DNA of 64,000 bases from contig JAWZSP010000010.1 of the NCBI GenBank assembly GCA_034401135.1, positions 186,001 through 250,000 on the forward strand, given 5' to 3'. The stretch comes from Volutella citrinella (taxonomy: Eukaryota; Ascomycota; Sordariomycetes; Hypocreales; Nectriaceae). How positions within the stretch are numbered: position 1 is the first letter of the stretch; each line of letters opens with the position of its first letter. The notes below the pieces were generated by a model. That model was given only the letters and a program-made list of their open reading frames with translations. It was not told the DNA's origin and searched no databases. This document shows positions 36,542-46,692 of the stretch, one piece after another. Made by a program: the position numbers and the translations under genes.

Positions 36542-36766
36542 ATGGTTGTGTTTTCCATTCTCAGTCTAGGTGTGTTAAACTCTATCCATCTGCGTATTCA
36601 GCAACTGGCGGAAGAAGCCGGTAAACATAAACACGTTGAACAAGGAACCTTCTATTTCGAAAACCGTCTCATTCGCCGCTACGGCCGCTATTCTCCTCCA
36701 GACGTCGCGTCACTGTACGAAGAGCTCCAGAATCACCACCAGAAGAAAGATATGATGGCAGAATGA
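36542..36766 (+). CDS. Small hypothetical protein, 74 aa
   Basis: An ATG at 36542 opens 74 codons ending in KKDMMAE. The middle reads HVEQGTFYFENRLIRRYGRY, charged and Tyr-rich, with a short hydrophobic N-terminus that might be a signal peptide without a clear cleavage site. No family recognised; may be an exon or spurious. Confidence 0.3.
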   Translation: MVVFSILSLGVLNSIHLRIQQLAEEAGKHKHVEQGTFYFENRLIRRYGRYSPPDVASLYEELQNHHQKKDMMAE

Positions 36767-37026
36767 CAGCTGAATTCATATTCCAGGTTAATTTAAGATA
36801 TACTAATGCGTTCCTTCAAAATCAACTAGCCACGTTTACTCCCTGCGAGCCTCAGTGTGTATGAATGCTCATTCTTCGCTATATGTCTCCTCTATCAGCC
36901 GAGCATCTGAGTCAGGACCTACTCACCATGTATTTCGGCCAGGTGGTACTTTTTGGTGCGGCATATGAATGAGAATCGAATCTTTTGGATCTGTAGTATA
37001 CAAAGTCCTATAGTTCATTTCTTTTA

Positions 37027-37036
37027 CCCCTACTAC
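37027..37036. repeat. LINE target-site duplication, left copy
   Basis: CCCCTACTAC here and at 42509-42518 flank the LINE. The match may extend one more base (A). Confidence 0.85.
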
Positions 37037-37351
37037 ACACACACACACACAATTTATTACGCCCGGTGGCTCACAGCCAATAGGGCACTATTTGCTATAG
37101 TACATACTTGGTTCCACAATTTAGTCATATCTCCTCGTAGCCCTTACAGACGTCCAATTTCGGCCTCTGTGTCCTTATCTCTTCATCTTTCCCTATCCCC
37201 GCGAGGGAAATATTGTATTGCCAGCAAGCATACTTGAAGCCGATTCTCCAAGTGTCCAGAGTCCTATCTACGGCGACTGAAGCGGCGCCTGCTGTCCCAC
37301 GACGAGATAGTCGCTTTAGGGTAGGTTAGTAAAAAGGAATGTCAGTCCAAT

Positions 37352-40300
37352 TTAGGTCCCGTGCTGCGCATTATCAAAACGCCCTGTGGCAATGACAAAC
37401 CGAATCGTTGCATGGACAGCCTGCATACTGGGTGTCCATTTTTCGTCGTCCGAAGGTGATTTACCCCCTAGAAAGAATGATAGATTCCCTCTCTGTGTGT
37501 TTGTGCACTTGTAGAGTTCAGCTCGGTATTGGGTCCATTTTTGGCACCGAAAGAGGAAGTGGTCGACCGTTTCTGCCGCCTGTCCACATGCGCACACCTG
37601 TGACGGTGCTGCCATGATCCGGAAAAGATACCCGTTCAACCTGTTCATGCCTGTCCTGAGCTGTGCTAGTATGCTGGCCTCTTTCCATGACAACTTGTCG
37701 TACAGCTGCCGCGTGTGTTTACCGGGTAGTGCATTATCGATCTTCTTGGAAAAATTTCCTACCTTATCTGGGAGTCCGTCACTAGTGGCTTGACGTGCCC
37801 GTGCAATGTTGAGGGTCGTAGACCGCATGCCGGGGAACTTGAGTGTCGGGCTGGCATCATCTCGGGTCGCCTTCAGTGCTAGACGTTTGGCCTGTACAAG
37901 GAGTCTGTGTTGATCGCTGGTTGGCATCCATATGATAGCTACCGTATTTCCCCTTTCCTTTTGTATCTCGAGTGAGTCATAGGCACAGCGAACAAACTCT
38001 TGGCCTGACTGTTGGCGAGGGTTACCCATGGTCAATGCGGCGGCTTTATTGCTCGTTAACACTGCGATGCTGCGATATCTCATGTCAGGCAAATGCCGGA
38101 AGGCGTAGGCCATCGCCGCAAGCTCAGCTGAGAATGGGTTCTGCTCCGCTCTCATACCCAGTGTGAAGGAGAACGTTTCGAGCCTGGGCCCTCCTCGCAC
38201 CGAGACAGGGATGTCGATGACTCCACCAAATCCTACAACGTCATTACGCGCAGAGCTGCGCACTGCAATGCGAACTGACCAGCCCAGGTCTGTCTGCCGT
38301 GACCGTGACACGTCGTCTTCCTCGATGATGGTCTGTATCCGTTTTGCCCAGGGCGCTAATATGAATGGGTCGATTGTCTCTAGCTCCTCCATCGGTATAG
38401 CATTGAGTTCGACCGCAATCTCATAAAACGGCGAGCGATGAAATCTCCTAAACTTTCGGATGCAAGATGTGGCTCTGCGGAGGGGGTTTGTCGATGGCAA
38501 GGTATGGAGATCGGTCCACATCTTAACCGCTCGCCTCCAAAACCGGTCCTGCACGCTTATGATATGCGCCTCCGCCTCAGCTACCCACGTTGCCACCGTG
38601 AGAAACGTCCCCACAATCGCTTGCGCACCAACCCTCTGGACTCGATTCACCGGGCCTATCCTCTTATACCTGCATGCGTGCATCCAGACATTAGAGGCGT
38701 AGTCAACGGCTGGGGCCACCATGGTCGTGAATAGCCGTCTCGCTGTCGCGGGGGTAAGGCCCCTCAGTCGCTGTAGTTCCATGGCTGCCTCTAGGCCCCT
38801 GGTGGCCGCACGAGCAATGTGCTCTCGATACCTCAGCCCTGCGTCTAGGATCATTCCGAGGACCTTGACCCGATCTGTAGGCTGGACCCTTTGACCTCTG
38901 ATCATAAATGGCTCTGAATCGGACACATGTGCCCTACGGGATGGGACAAAGTGGATGATCGCCGTCTTCTCTGCCTCAAAGGTTGCTCCACTTCGCTTCT
39001 CCCAGTCAAGGGCTCTTGCTATGATCGACTCTATGCCCGTGCGATTGCTCTTCGCCGTGGGCCCCGTGACCCACGCCGTGTAATCGTCCACGAATGCTAT
39101 GGAGCCTCCGTAGCAATCAATTCGCTGCTGCACCAGATCCGCGTTGAAGAACAGAAACAGGATAGGCGACAACGGCGAGCCTTGCGGCAATCCCGCTTGT
39201 GGTAGAGTTCGCTTCTCTGACGCCTGTCCGTTGACACGAATGGTCGCGGTACGATCGGTGCAAAAGGCGTCAATCCACTTCAGCAACCCCTCGGGGATGC
39301 CTCTTGCTCTCATTCTCTGGAGAAGCCTTTCTTTGCACACTCCATTGTAGGCCCCCTTAACATCAAAGCTAATCAAGCTAAGAACTCGCCGGCCCCGCCA
39401 GGCAGCATAGATCTGCTCCTGCAGCAATACCAACGCCTGCTCAGCGGACCGCTGTTTTCGAGCCCCGAAATGGTTCGTGGGCAGCAGCCCGTAAGTCTCC
39501 ACAGCATGCGAGATTCTCTCAGCGATAACTGCCTCCAACACTTTACCCAGAGTGGAGAGAAGGGATATCGGCCTCCACGCCTTGGCAATGGTGTAGTCTC
39601 CCTTATTTGGCTTCTTAAGTGGAATAATGCCAGCGTGCCTCCACTGCTTTGGCAGGATGCCATCGTCCAGTGATTTTCGGAACAACAACAACACTGCGTG
39701 CTTCACTGTCGGCCAAACCTGCTTCCAGACAATCGAGGGTAGTCCGTCTTCACCTGGTGCCTTCCATGACTTCGCGGCGAAGAGTTGACGCTCTACCTCC
39801 TCCATGGTGATGGGAGGCATGCTAACGGCTGATTCACGCTGGGGCCTCTCTCCTTCTTCCTCGATACCCTCAGGTAGTGGAGGGAAGAAGGTGTTTAACA
39901 TTTCTTCTGTTTGCTCTGCCCTGCTGGACGTGCGCGTGCCGTCTGTTCTCACAAGCTGGGGAACCTTGCCAAATGCTGAGTCGTCCCCTGACTTGAGATA
40001 TTTTGCCGCCTTCCAAATGTTTTCGTTGTCTGCAAGGAACTCCTCCCAGTGCGCCTTTTTCTGCTGTCTGATTGCATCGTGGTATTGCTTTGCCGCTCCC
40101 TTGGCTGTGTTCTCCAATTCCTCGTTGATTTGGCCTGCTCTTCTTGAGGCCCTGGCACGGTTTCTCCAAAACGTGTAGATCCGCCGCAGTTGTGTTAGGT
40201 CAGACGTCCACCAACGTTTCGCATGGGACGATGGTCTAGCCTTCGGCGTTAACACGCGAACCGCCTCCAGTACCACAGCCATGAGCCTGTCCGTCCCCTG

Positions 40301-41140
40301 CTGCACACTGCCGGCTACTGGAGCTGCTTCCAATGCTTTGGCGATCCGGGCGTTGATCGCTTTCCATGGCGCGTTCTTGAGTAACAGCCGCTCGCTAGTC
40401 TGCCGCTGCGGGACTGATATATCAAACTCTGTTTCGATAGCTCGGTGATCGGATCCATGCTCCGTTCTGTGAACCGAGCACTTGACCATAGCGGCAGCCA
40501 GGTCCTCGGAAGCCAGCGTGAGATCGATTGTTGACTCGTGCTCTCCGCCCTGCCAGGTCTTCGTGCCCCTCTGCAGTAGGCTACTAAGGGAGAATTCGTT
40601 CATGAGGTCGATGATAAGGTCTGCCTCCCCTTGTCTCTCCAGCAACACGTCATCCCCTCCCCACAGCTGATCGTGGCGATTGAAGTCCCCCGCAACCACA
40701 ACATGCACTGGTATTCCCGCATTCCGCCTTGTGTCTCTGATAGCGTCCCGTATATCGGTGCATGCTCTCTGTAATGCATCGCTGTCATGCCCCTGGACGT
40801 ACACGGAGAGCACTAATACTAGGTGTTCCGGAAGGCGTATCAGCGCTGCGGTTATGTCTGAGGACTCGATCGGTACTTGCTCCGCTTCCAGGTCGTTCCT
40901 GATCCATAGCATGCTTCGTATTGCCCATCGTCCCTCCTCCTCATATAGTGATGGCACCATCTTTGTCCGTTGGTGATGATTCATAGGCGTGGCCAGAAGT
41001 CGACCTTTAATTCTTCTTGCTTGTGGTTCCTGGATTGCTAACACCGCTACCTCTCGAATGTCCTTGTCGTTCATCAAGCTTTCGTGGACTTCTTCTCGTT
41101 TACGTACATTGAGTTGAATTATTCGGAAGGTGCTACTCAT
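37352..41140 (-). CDS. LINE ORF2: endonuclease / reverse transcriptase / RNase H-like, 1262 aa
   Basis: One uninterrupted frame from ATG at 41140. Residues 1-230 are an exonuclease-endonuclease-phosphatase domain: [22 protein letters not shown] and HGSDHRAI carry the catalytic Asn, Glu, Asp and His. Reverse transcriptase follows: [45 protein letters not shown] and AFVDDYTAW, the last equivalent to YADD. An RNase H-like fold near residues 950-1080 retains [10 protein letters not shown], but [12 protein letters not shown] lacks the usual Asp (TDS). A C-terminal zinc motif [17 protein letters not shown] is present. The start overlaps the end of ORF1 by 8 nt (41133-41140), suggesting coupled translation. 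No premature stop. Its product would nick target DNA and copy element RNA. Confidence 0.95.
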   Translation of the reverse strand: MSSTFRIIQLNVRKREEVHESLMNDKDIREVAVLAIQEPQARRIKGRLLATPMNHHQRTKMVPSLYEEEGRWAIRSMLWIRNDLEAEQVPIESSDITAALIRLPEHLVLVLSVYVQGHDSDALQRACTDIRDAIRDTRRNAGIPVHVVVAGDFNRHDQLWGGDDVLLERQGEADLIIDLMNEFSLSSLLQRGTKTWQGGEHESTIDLTLASEDLAAAMVKCSVHRTEHGSDHRAIETEFDISVPQRQTSERLLLKNAPWKAINARIAKALEAAPVAGSVQQGTDRLMAVVLEAVRVLTPKARPSSHAKRWWTSDLTQLRRIYTFWRNRARASRRAGQINEELENTAKGAAKQYHDAIRQQKKAHWEEFLADNENIWKAAKYLKSGDDSAFGKVPQLVRTDGTRTSSRAEQTEEMLNTFFPPLPEGIEEEGERPQRESAVSMPPITMEEVERQLFAAKSWKAPGEDGLPSIVWKQVWPTVKHAVLLLFRKSLDDGILPKQWRHAGIIPLKKPNKGDYTIAKAWRPISLLSTLGKVLEAVIAERISHAVETYGLLPTNHFGARKQRSAEQALVLLQEQIYAAWRGRRVLSLISFDVKGAYNGVCKERLLQRMRARGIPEGLLKWIDAFCTDRTATIRVNGQASEKRTLPQAGLPQGSPLSPILFLFFNADLVQQRIDCYGGSIAFVDDYTAWVTGPTAKSNRTGIESIIARALDWEKRSGATFEAEKTAIIHFVPSRRAHVSDSEPFMIRGQRVQPTDRVKVLGMILDAGLRYREHIARAATRGLEAAMELQRLRGLTPATARRLFTTMVAPAVDYASNVWMHACRYKRIGPVNRVQRVGAQAIVGTFLTVATWVAEAEAHIISVQDRFWRRAVKMWTDLHTLPSTNPLRRATSCIRKFRRFHRSPFYEIAVELNAIPMEELETIDPFILAPWAKRIQTIIEEDDVSRSRQTDLGWSVRIAVRSSARNDVVGFGGVIDIPVSVRGGPRLETFSFTLGMRAEQNPFSAELAAMAYAFRHLPDMRYRSIAVLTSNKAAALTMGNPRQQSGQEFVRCAYDSLEIQKERGNTVAIIWMPTSDQHRLLVQAKRLALKATRDDASPTLKFPGMRSTTLNIARARQATSDGLPDKVGNFSKKIDNALPGKHTRQLYDKLSWKEASILAQLRTGMNRLNGYLFRIMAAPSQVCACGQAAETVDHFLFRCQKWTQYRAELYKCTNTQRGNLSFFLGGKSPSDDEKWTPSMQAVHATIRFVIATGRFDNAQHGT

Positions 41141-42413
41141 GCGGCGAGGGCAAAAGCCTCCTGCAATTTCTACTAAACGATTCGTGGGGCCCTCCGCAGA
41201 GCGCGCACTTAGGGGTGCCTTCAGTGCACGCGCGGTGGTGATGGCCTACCTGCGCGCATCTTCCACAGACTTGGGGTTCGCCACACTGGAAAGCCTTATG
41301 GCCGATTTGTTGGCATTGGTAACACTGGTTTGTGCGCGGCCTGCGCTCGAATACGCTGGTATTGCCAGATTCTCCTGCGGCGGAGAAGAAGCCTTCGGAC
41401 AGCAGTCTTCTGAAGTCAGAGCTTTTGCTGAGGTAAACAACCATGGAGCCGTATGCTTTTCCGTTATCTCTTTTACTAAGTCATCCTATTTTCGCAATTT
41501 GTGCATCGTTTTCCTTTCCTAGAGCCTCAGCAGCCTCCTGGCGAATGTTGCCTGTGGGGTCCAGTACTGCCATGCGGTTGACATTGTCCACTTTGATTGG
41601 GTAGAGTTCGTCTCTCAATATCCTGGCGCCTCGTGCCAGATTCGTTTCTAGCAACTTCTTCACCGCCTGGTGTTCATTCGCATCCCTACATAGAATCCTG
41701 ATCCGATTTGGGTCCTTCCAGTCCCTGATAACAGCCTGGCAGCGCCAGTTCGACTGTCCTGGTCCAGCTCGCATCCCCCGTTCTGCGGTTGTCCGAAGAG
41801 CGCTTGCTGAGACTAGCCCCTTGTCTGCCCCCCCTACCCTGGAGATGTCAATTGTGCAGTGAATTTGATCAGCGTCCCTCGCTGGCTGGGCCCTGGTGGG
41901 CGGGGTCGCACTGGGTCCGGACGAAGGTGACGACCGAGTGACGTCAGCATATGAGCTGTGCGGGGTAGTTGCTGGACTCATGGTGATAGCTTCAAGTTGG
42001 CCTTGAATACGCTGTAGCTCACTAGTCATCCGTTCCTTAGTGTTTTTTAGTTGCCCACTTAGGTCTTGGATCATGTTTTGATTCTGGTTCGTTGTTTCTT
42101 TCAGCTGTTGAATTTCCTGTCGTTGAATGCGGATGGTTTCGCTCTGCTGCTCGATAACCTCCTTCATCCCCTGGAACTGGGCACTACACTGGCCTAGCAG
42201 CGCCAGCGCTTCCTGAAACATCGTTCTGTCTTCGTTCTCGTTACCCTCGTCTCTGCGCAGATGTCCAGACGCATGTTCAATGCCGTCTGCAGGAATCGTT
42301 CCTGCAGCTCTCGTTGCGGCCCTTGTTGCATACCGGCTGCCCTCACGCAATCCATTTGCCTCGTCGATCTTCCGTTTCTGCCGTTTCACCGGGTTGCGGC
42401 CGAGCGGCCCCAC
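41133..42413 (-). pseudogene. LINE ORF1 (gag-like) with one in-frame TGA
   Basis: A single frame covers a basic N-terminus, a coiled coil (SAQFQGMKEVIEQQSET... through about residue 130), an RNA-binding-like central domain and, after TGA at 41483-41481, CCHC-type zinc knuckles ([43 protein letters not shown]). The TGA stands in ...AKIG-stop-LSKRDNG; Trp (TGG) is the likely original. No ATG is seen near the 5' end of the frame: the upstream stop at about 42431 is followed by GTG at 42413, and the first in-frame ATG comes later. Either a non-ATG start or a degraded 5' end. ORF1 proteins bind the element RNA. Confidence 0.85.
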
Positions 42414-42508
42414 TCCGGCTCCACTAGCTTAAAAGTTGTCAATGGTAAATTAAAGATGATTTTCAGAATTATTCCCTGGTTCAATCACTCGGGATCCTTC
42501 CCTTTTCT

Positions 42509-42518
42509 CCCCTACTAC
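42509..42518. repeat. LINE target-site duplication, right copy
   Basis: CCCCTACTAC, identical to 37027-37036. Confidence 0.85.
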
Positions 42519-42805
42519 AGTGGTGGTCGCGAAGAGGGTCCGTTGATTGAATAATGAGATTGTTTCCGCACAGACACACTGGTTGCTTTGTGGCGGTGCG
42601 CATTGTACTGACTACTCCGGGTTGCTCCATGCACTAACACCAGCCGTCCACTTTTAGCCGTCTTGCGCCCTGGAATAGCCCCAGCCAATTTTGAACGGTG
42701 TTAGCAGAGGTAGGTACTCCAGACGGCCCAGCCACAAAGCGCCACACCAACTCGGTCTGTGCGGAGAAGAATAATGCATTCGATGAGCGGGAATTTGAGG
42801 GGGCG

Positions 42806-43620
42806 GGTCCCACCCTCAAATTCCGCAGCATGTGGTCTACTACGCTCAATTTGATTCGTGCGCGCCAAGTCACAAACAACAGACTCCCAGACAAAGTCGG
42901 AAAGTTCTCCAAGAAGATCGACACCGCACTACCCGGGAAACACACGCGACAGCTATACGACAGCCTTTCGTGGAAGGAGGCCAGCATGCTAGCACAGCTC
43001 AGAACAGGCATGAACAGATTGAATGGGTATCTATTTCGGATTATGGCTGCGTCTTCACAAAATATGCGCATGTGGACGGGCAGCAGAATCGGTTGAGCAC
43101 TTTCTCTTCCGGTGCCAAAAATGGACTCAATACCGAGCTGAGCTATTCCAATGCACAGCGACGAGGAGAGGAAATCTATCGTTCTTTTAGGAGGAAGGTC
43201 GCAATCGGACGACGAAAACTGGGCACCTAACATGCAGGCTGTCCATGCAACGATTCGATTCGCCATCGCCACGGGCCGTTTTGATACTGCGCAGTAAACT
43301 CAAATTGGAACAACGCCCACTTTCCCACTAACCTACCCTAAAGTGCGTCTATCCGCTTCGGGACAGCAGGCGCCGCTTCAGTCGCCGTAGATAGGACTCT
43401 GGACACTTGAAGAATAGGCTTCAAGTATGCTTGCTATTAATAAAAACTTCCCCTTGCGAGGATAGGAAGGAACGGAGAGATCAAGATGCAAAAGCAGAAA
43501 TTGGACTTGAGTAGGGGCTTCTAGGAGATATGACCAAATTGTGGGACCTAATTTGTACCATAGCAAATAGTGCCCTATTGGCTGTAGGCCACCGGGCGTA
43601 ATAAATTGTGTGTGTGTGTG
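42806..43620 (+). mobile_element. 5'-truncated LINE copy, opposite orientation
   Basis: Starts inside ORF2 at PTLKF, continues through [20 protein letters not shown] and the 3' UTR, and ends with TAATAAATT(TG)n like the full-length element. It diverges visibly from the full copy and is interrupted by frame changes after about 43090. 42519-42805 between the two elements has no recognised content. Confidence 0.9.
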
Positions 43621-44184
43621 TATCTCAAGACTCTCATAGACTCGTGAATGATAGCAAGAGCACTCAACAACGGCAACAGCTCACCGCAAGGAAACATCAA
43701 CAGCAGGTCACCATCGCCCAGGAGCTCTCGCAGTCAGTATTCACAGAGTATCTGAGGGCCATTATATTGCACATGAGTCTGTTAGAGGCAAGTTGAATCA
43801 CTTAGTATGACTTCATGCTGACTAGTAGCCGAGAGGCATTAGTGAATACTTCATTGATGACCTGCAGCCTGAGAATCTGTGGATCATGCGGCCGATTCTA
43901 GTCGATTTCATGATACGAGTTCATTTAGCTTTTTCGCTCCTGTCTAAAGCTCTATTTCTCATCATCGATCTTCTTAATAGGTATTGCGCAGCGAAGGTTA
44001 TGCCAAGGCAGCATTGCCAGCTAGTTAGATGCACGGCCTTGTGGATTGCTGCTAAGTTTAGTGGGAAACAACGTCGGGTTCCTCGGGTCGACGGGCTGCT
44101 TGTCTTGTGCCATGAAGTTTACCACAAAGGCTTATTTGTTCAGATAGAAATGGATATAATTAACACTCTTGATTGGGCCGTTAG

Positions 44185-44212
44185 TAATCCCACGACTGTA
44201 ATCCCACGACTG
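44185..44212. repeat. 14-bp tandem duplication that frameshifts the cyclin gene
   Basis: TAATCCCACGACTG at 44185-44198 is repeated at 44199-44212. Confidence 0.95.
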
Positions 44213-44454
44213 ACTTCTTCTTAAACCTGAGGGTAGCAGAAGAAGGAGAGACGGCAGAAAGTGGGCCTATGGCTGCTTACTGCTTCGAAATTGCGATCTG
44301 CCACGTCGAATTCGTTGGCGCCAAGCCATCCTTTCTAGCTCGGTTGTCCTTCACACTTGCCCATGCAACATATCGGGTAGAGTTTACGAAACACGCTGGA
44401 CTAGCACGGAAAAACGAAGTCTGCAAGCAATGTTCTATCATCCCCAGCAGCCCT

Positions 44455-44468
44455 CGGTTACCTCATTT
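44455..44468. repeat. 14-bp target-site duplication, left copy
   Basis: CGGTTACCTCATTT, identical to 45325-45338. Confidence 0.92.
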
Positions 44469-45324
44469 GGAAGATAATTCGACAAGCCCGTGCGAACACA
44501 CAGCCTCATATATACACAATAGAAACCACAGCAAATTTCACAGTAGATGTCATGCCCAACATCTCAACCACAGCGTTTGTCCAGTATGAGTCACAAGTAG
44601 CATTTGACAGATGCAGCAACTGGCGGCCTCCTTGTCCATCAAGGTCTCTGCACCACGAAAGGTTGTTGGGAAGTTGCGATGAACGCACATCAGAGTTTCC
44701 AACCTTTGTGGCCGCAGGCGCAAGGACAAAGCTATCCATGCCGGATGACCCAACGGCGGGCTTGCGCCAGCTATATCATAATGCCTTTCCCCCATCTCGT
44801 CAAGCAAGCAGCCAAGCAAGCCAACGCCCGCACACACACACACACACCTCTCCCATCTGCCATCACCTAACGACCTCGAGATGCCGCAACCTATCAACGT
44901 TCCCTTTATCTCTAAGGGCCTTCTCTCAGAGAAACCAATCAACTTCAAGCTGCCAGCTAAAAGCCCGAACCCACGAGACATCCCAACCAATAATAACGCA
45001 CTACCCGACGAGGTGCTAATACGCCTCTTGAAATTTGGATATCGCTTATTAGATAAGGAAGTCAGCAAGGAGGCTAAGGAAAGCATCAACTTCCTGGATT
45101 CAGAAGAAGATGGCCTGAAGAAGGATATCCTTTCTAAGATCAGGAGGAAAAACAAGGATTGGCTGAAGAAGCTGGTGGAAGTTGCCCGGAAGCTGCAGCA
45201 GAAGGCACACAACAAGCAACAATAGGGATACGCCTAGCTTGATAGGACAATTTAAACCACCATTCGCCTAATCTGTCAAAATTTCACAATTCGTAGTATC
45301 ACAATTATGTTCCCTCGTAGAGGG
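44469..45324 (+). mobile_element. Unrecognised 856-bp mobile element, copy 1
   Basis: Termini are GGAAGATAAT... and ...GTTCCCTCGTAGAGGG, the latter a 5-bp hairpin (CCCTC-GTA-GAGGG). There are no terminal inverted repeats and no poly(A). It is flanked by exact 14-bp duplications and inserted in the cyclin gene. Inside are a CA microsatellite near 44828-44845 and a 114-codon frame. A second copy at 61095-61845 has the same ends and a different 14-bp duplication. Class unknown; a LINE-mobilised passenger is one possibility. Confidence 0.85.
44881..45225 (+). CDS. 114-aa Lys-rich protein encoded inside the mobile element
   Basis: ATG at 44881, stop at 45225. The N-terminus MPQPINVPFISKGLLSEKP is followed by a Pro-rich segment, then a charged helical part (LIRLLKFGYRLLDKEVSKEA) and a strongly basic C-terminus (SKIRRKNKDWLKKLVEVARK). 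No known domain recognised. In the 61-kb copy the start (MPLINAPFISK) and the basic end (WVKKLVEVVEKLQKKARNK) are conserved but an internal deletion breaks the frame. The nearest thing in character is a small nucleic-acid-binding protein, which is inference only. The start could lie further upstream if spliced. Confidence 0.55.
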   Translation: MPQPINVPFISKGLLSEKPINFKLPAKSPNPRDIPTNNNALPDEVLIRLLKFGYRLLDKEVSKEAKESINFLDSEEDGLKKDILSKIRRKNKDWLKKLVEVARKLQQKAHNKQQ

Positions 45325-45338
45325 CGGTTACCTCATTT
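45325..45338. repeat. 14-bp target-site duplication, right copy
   Basis: CGGTTACCTCATTT. The cyclin frame resumes directly after it. Confidence 0.92.
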
Positions 45339-45436
45339 AACAAGTACTCGGCACCAGGCTTGTCTGGTGTTTCAAAAAAGCTTGCCAAGTACATGATGGA
45401 TCGAGCCGAAGCATTGCGTCAGATGCGTCCGGTCTG

Positions 45437-45615
45437 AAGTCCCTGCGAAACGCTTTCAGTGAGAGCTCAGCGCACACGAGCGGAGCTGGCACTGTTTCTT
45501 AGGACGAATTTCAACGCTATTTCTTCTAATAGATCATATCTCTATCAAAGCGTGAGTTGAGCGAGCCGAGACGTCACTGCGTTCCAATAAAAATCGTCCA
45601 AATTGAATGCTGGGA
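45437..45615. repeat. Dispersed repeat, partner of 18545-18645 (inverted)
   Basis: Shares AGTCCCTGCGAAACGCTTTC and neighbouring blocks with 18545-18645 on the opposite strand, with about 75 bp extra in this copy. Confidence 0.65.
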
Positions 45616-45832
45616 CAAGTTCTCCACGCGCCACGGTACTTTTCCATGTCTGACAGGGGTATCTTCTTTCATTGACAGACTGCCGACGCACAGTCGCTAG
45701 TTAATTATACCTACGAATAGGTTCGATTCTTGGTGGTATCTCGTGGATCGGTGTCCGATCCCCTCGATCCGCGCGTGATAGGCTACTTAATATGGGTCCG
45801 TATGCGTGGTCACGTGGGGGTTGCATATGCGG

Positions 45833-46360
45833 TCAGACTACTCTCGGTACTCTACAAAATGGGAGGTCTCTGTTATCGCCGAAAATAACGTGGCTAATGT
45901 TCAGTAAAAGTGCCAGACCATAGGTACCATATGCGGAAACCCCGGTCCGGAGGGGAATGCCGGACGCCTTGAAGTCCAGGTTGTTGCCCTGCAGCGCACA
46001 GGCCCTTGGTCCTCCTCTCGACCGGCCGCATCGCCTCCTTGGAAAACCGCTGAGGCGCTTTGCCTTGGTGCCGGCCAGCTCGGTCGCAACGTTCCAGGCC
46101 AGGTCCATCCTGGCCCCCAAGCCGCCATCTGTCATCTTGAATTGGCGTTCCACATGAGCAGTGGAGATGACTACCTGCACCGGCTCCGATGAAGCCTTGT
46201 CCATCACTAGGTGCACCTCCAGAGGCAGAGGTAGGCTCTCTGCGACTCCGTCCAGACGCACTTCAGGCGTCACCCGTGTTCCTTGGAGGTTACGCAAAAT
46301 AATGCAAATGGGCGCTCGCCGTTGACAAAGACGATCTTGCTCCTCCAAGTGCTCTTCCAT
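45833..46360 (-). CDS. Hypothetical protein, 175 aa
   Basis: ATG at 46360, stop at 45833. Contains VTPEVRLDGVAESLPLPLEV and GLGARMDLAWNVATELAGT, then an Arg-rich stretch and a hydrophobic segment (YGTYGLALLLNISHVIF). No family recognised. It lies downstream of the nuclease-like pseudogene on the same strand; no link shown. Moderate chance of being real. Confidence 0.35.
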   Translation of the reverse strand: MEEHLEEQDRLCQRRAPICIILRNLQGTRVTPEVRLDGVAESLPLPLEVHLVMDKASSEPVQVVISTAHVERQFKMTDGGLGARMDLAWNVATELAGTKAKRLSGFPRRRCGRSRGGPRACALQGNNLDFKASGIPLRTGVSAYGTYGLALLLNISHVIFGDNRDLPFCRVPRVV

Positions 46361-46692
46361 ACCAGCTCCTGGGTGTATCCCCGCCGAATGGATTTGCTCT
46401 AAATGCTACACCAACACATTCCCCAACCTCCGTTTCTCCCTTGACACTCCGAGCACCCCCCTCCTGTCATGGCAGGTATAACAACTAGACAAGCACTCGT
46501 CGAGTATGACCTTCATCCCTCACCGGCCTCCCTAAGTATTTTACATAGCCTAGAACACCACGATGACGAATGACCTTGTGGGGAGACCAACATTGGTTGG
46601 CAGCTCATTCTCAGCTTGGGCAAGTAGTCTGCTCCGGTTCTAGTCCACCTTCTTGCGCCTTTTGCGTCAGAGCCATATCGTCACCTCCATCT

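Larger units (their letters stand above)
37037..42508 (-). mobile_element. Full-length Tad-like LINE retrotransposon
   Basis: About 5.47 kb on the minus strand, flanked by CCCCTACTAC on both sides. It has ORF1 (gag-like, zinc knuckles), ORF2 (endonuclease-RT-RNase H-like) and a 3' end of TAATAAATT followed by a (TG)n tract instead of poly(A). The 5' leader before ORF1 is only about 95 nt. The right-hand duplicate is at 42509-42518. ORF2 is intact; ORF1 has one stop. Confidence 0.93.
43645..45437 (+). pseudogene. B-type cyclin gene, split by a tandem duplication and a mobile element
   Basis: Exon 1 carries SVFTEYLRAIILHMSLLE. A 43788-43828 intron (donor GCAAGT, acceptor TAG) leads to QPENLWIMRPILVDFMIRVH, the cyclin-box signature (MRxILVDWLxxVH). 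LFLIIDLLNRYC, LVRCTALWIAAKF and VQIEMDIINTLDW complete the N-terminal fold. At 44185-44212 a 14-bp tandem duplication shifts the frame. Restoring a single copy gives DFFLNLRVAEEGE and MAAYCFEIAICHVEFVGAKPS, the C-terminal fold. At 44468 an 856-bp element interrupts the gene. After the second target-site copy the cyclin resumes with NKYSAPGLSGVSKKLAKYMM and ends at 45437. A further small frame change lies before 44425. Cyclins activate CDKs; this copy is dead. Confidence 0.85.

Noticed and set aside
40680..40976. Plus-strand genes inside the LINE
   Set aside because: Shadows of the 1262-codon ORF2 on the minus strand.
44469..45324. Classifying the new element as a Helitron because of its terminal hairpin
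   Set aside because: Helitrons make no target-site duplication and end in CTRR; here there are exact 14-bp duplications and the end is GAGGG.
45700..45760. tRNA gene suggested by GGTTCGATTC
   Set aside because: No matching T-stem, acceptor stem or A box around the motif. No other convincing tRNA was seen in the window.
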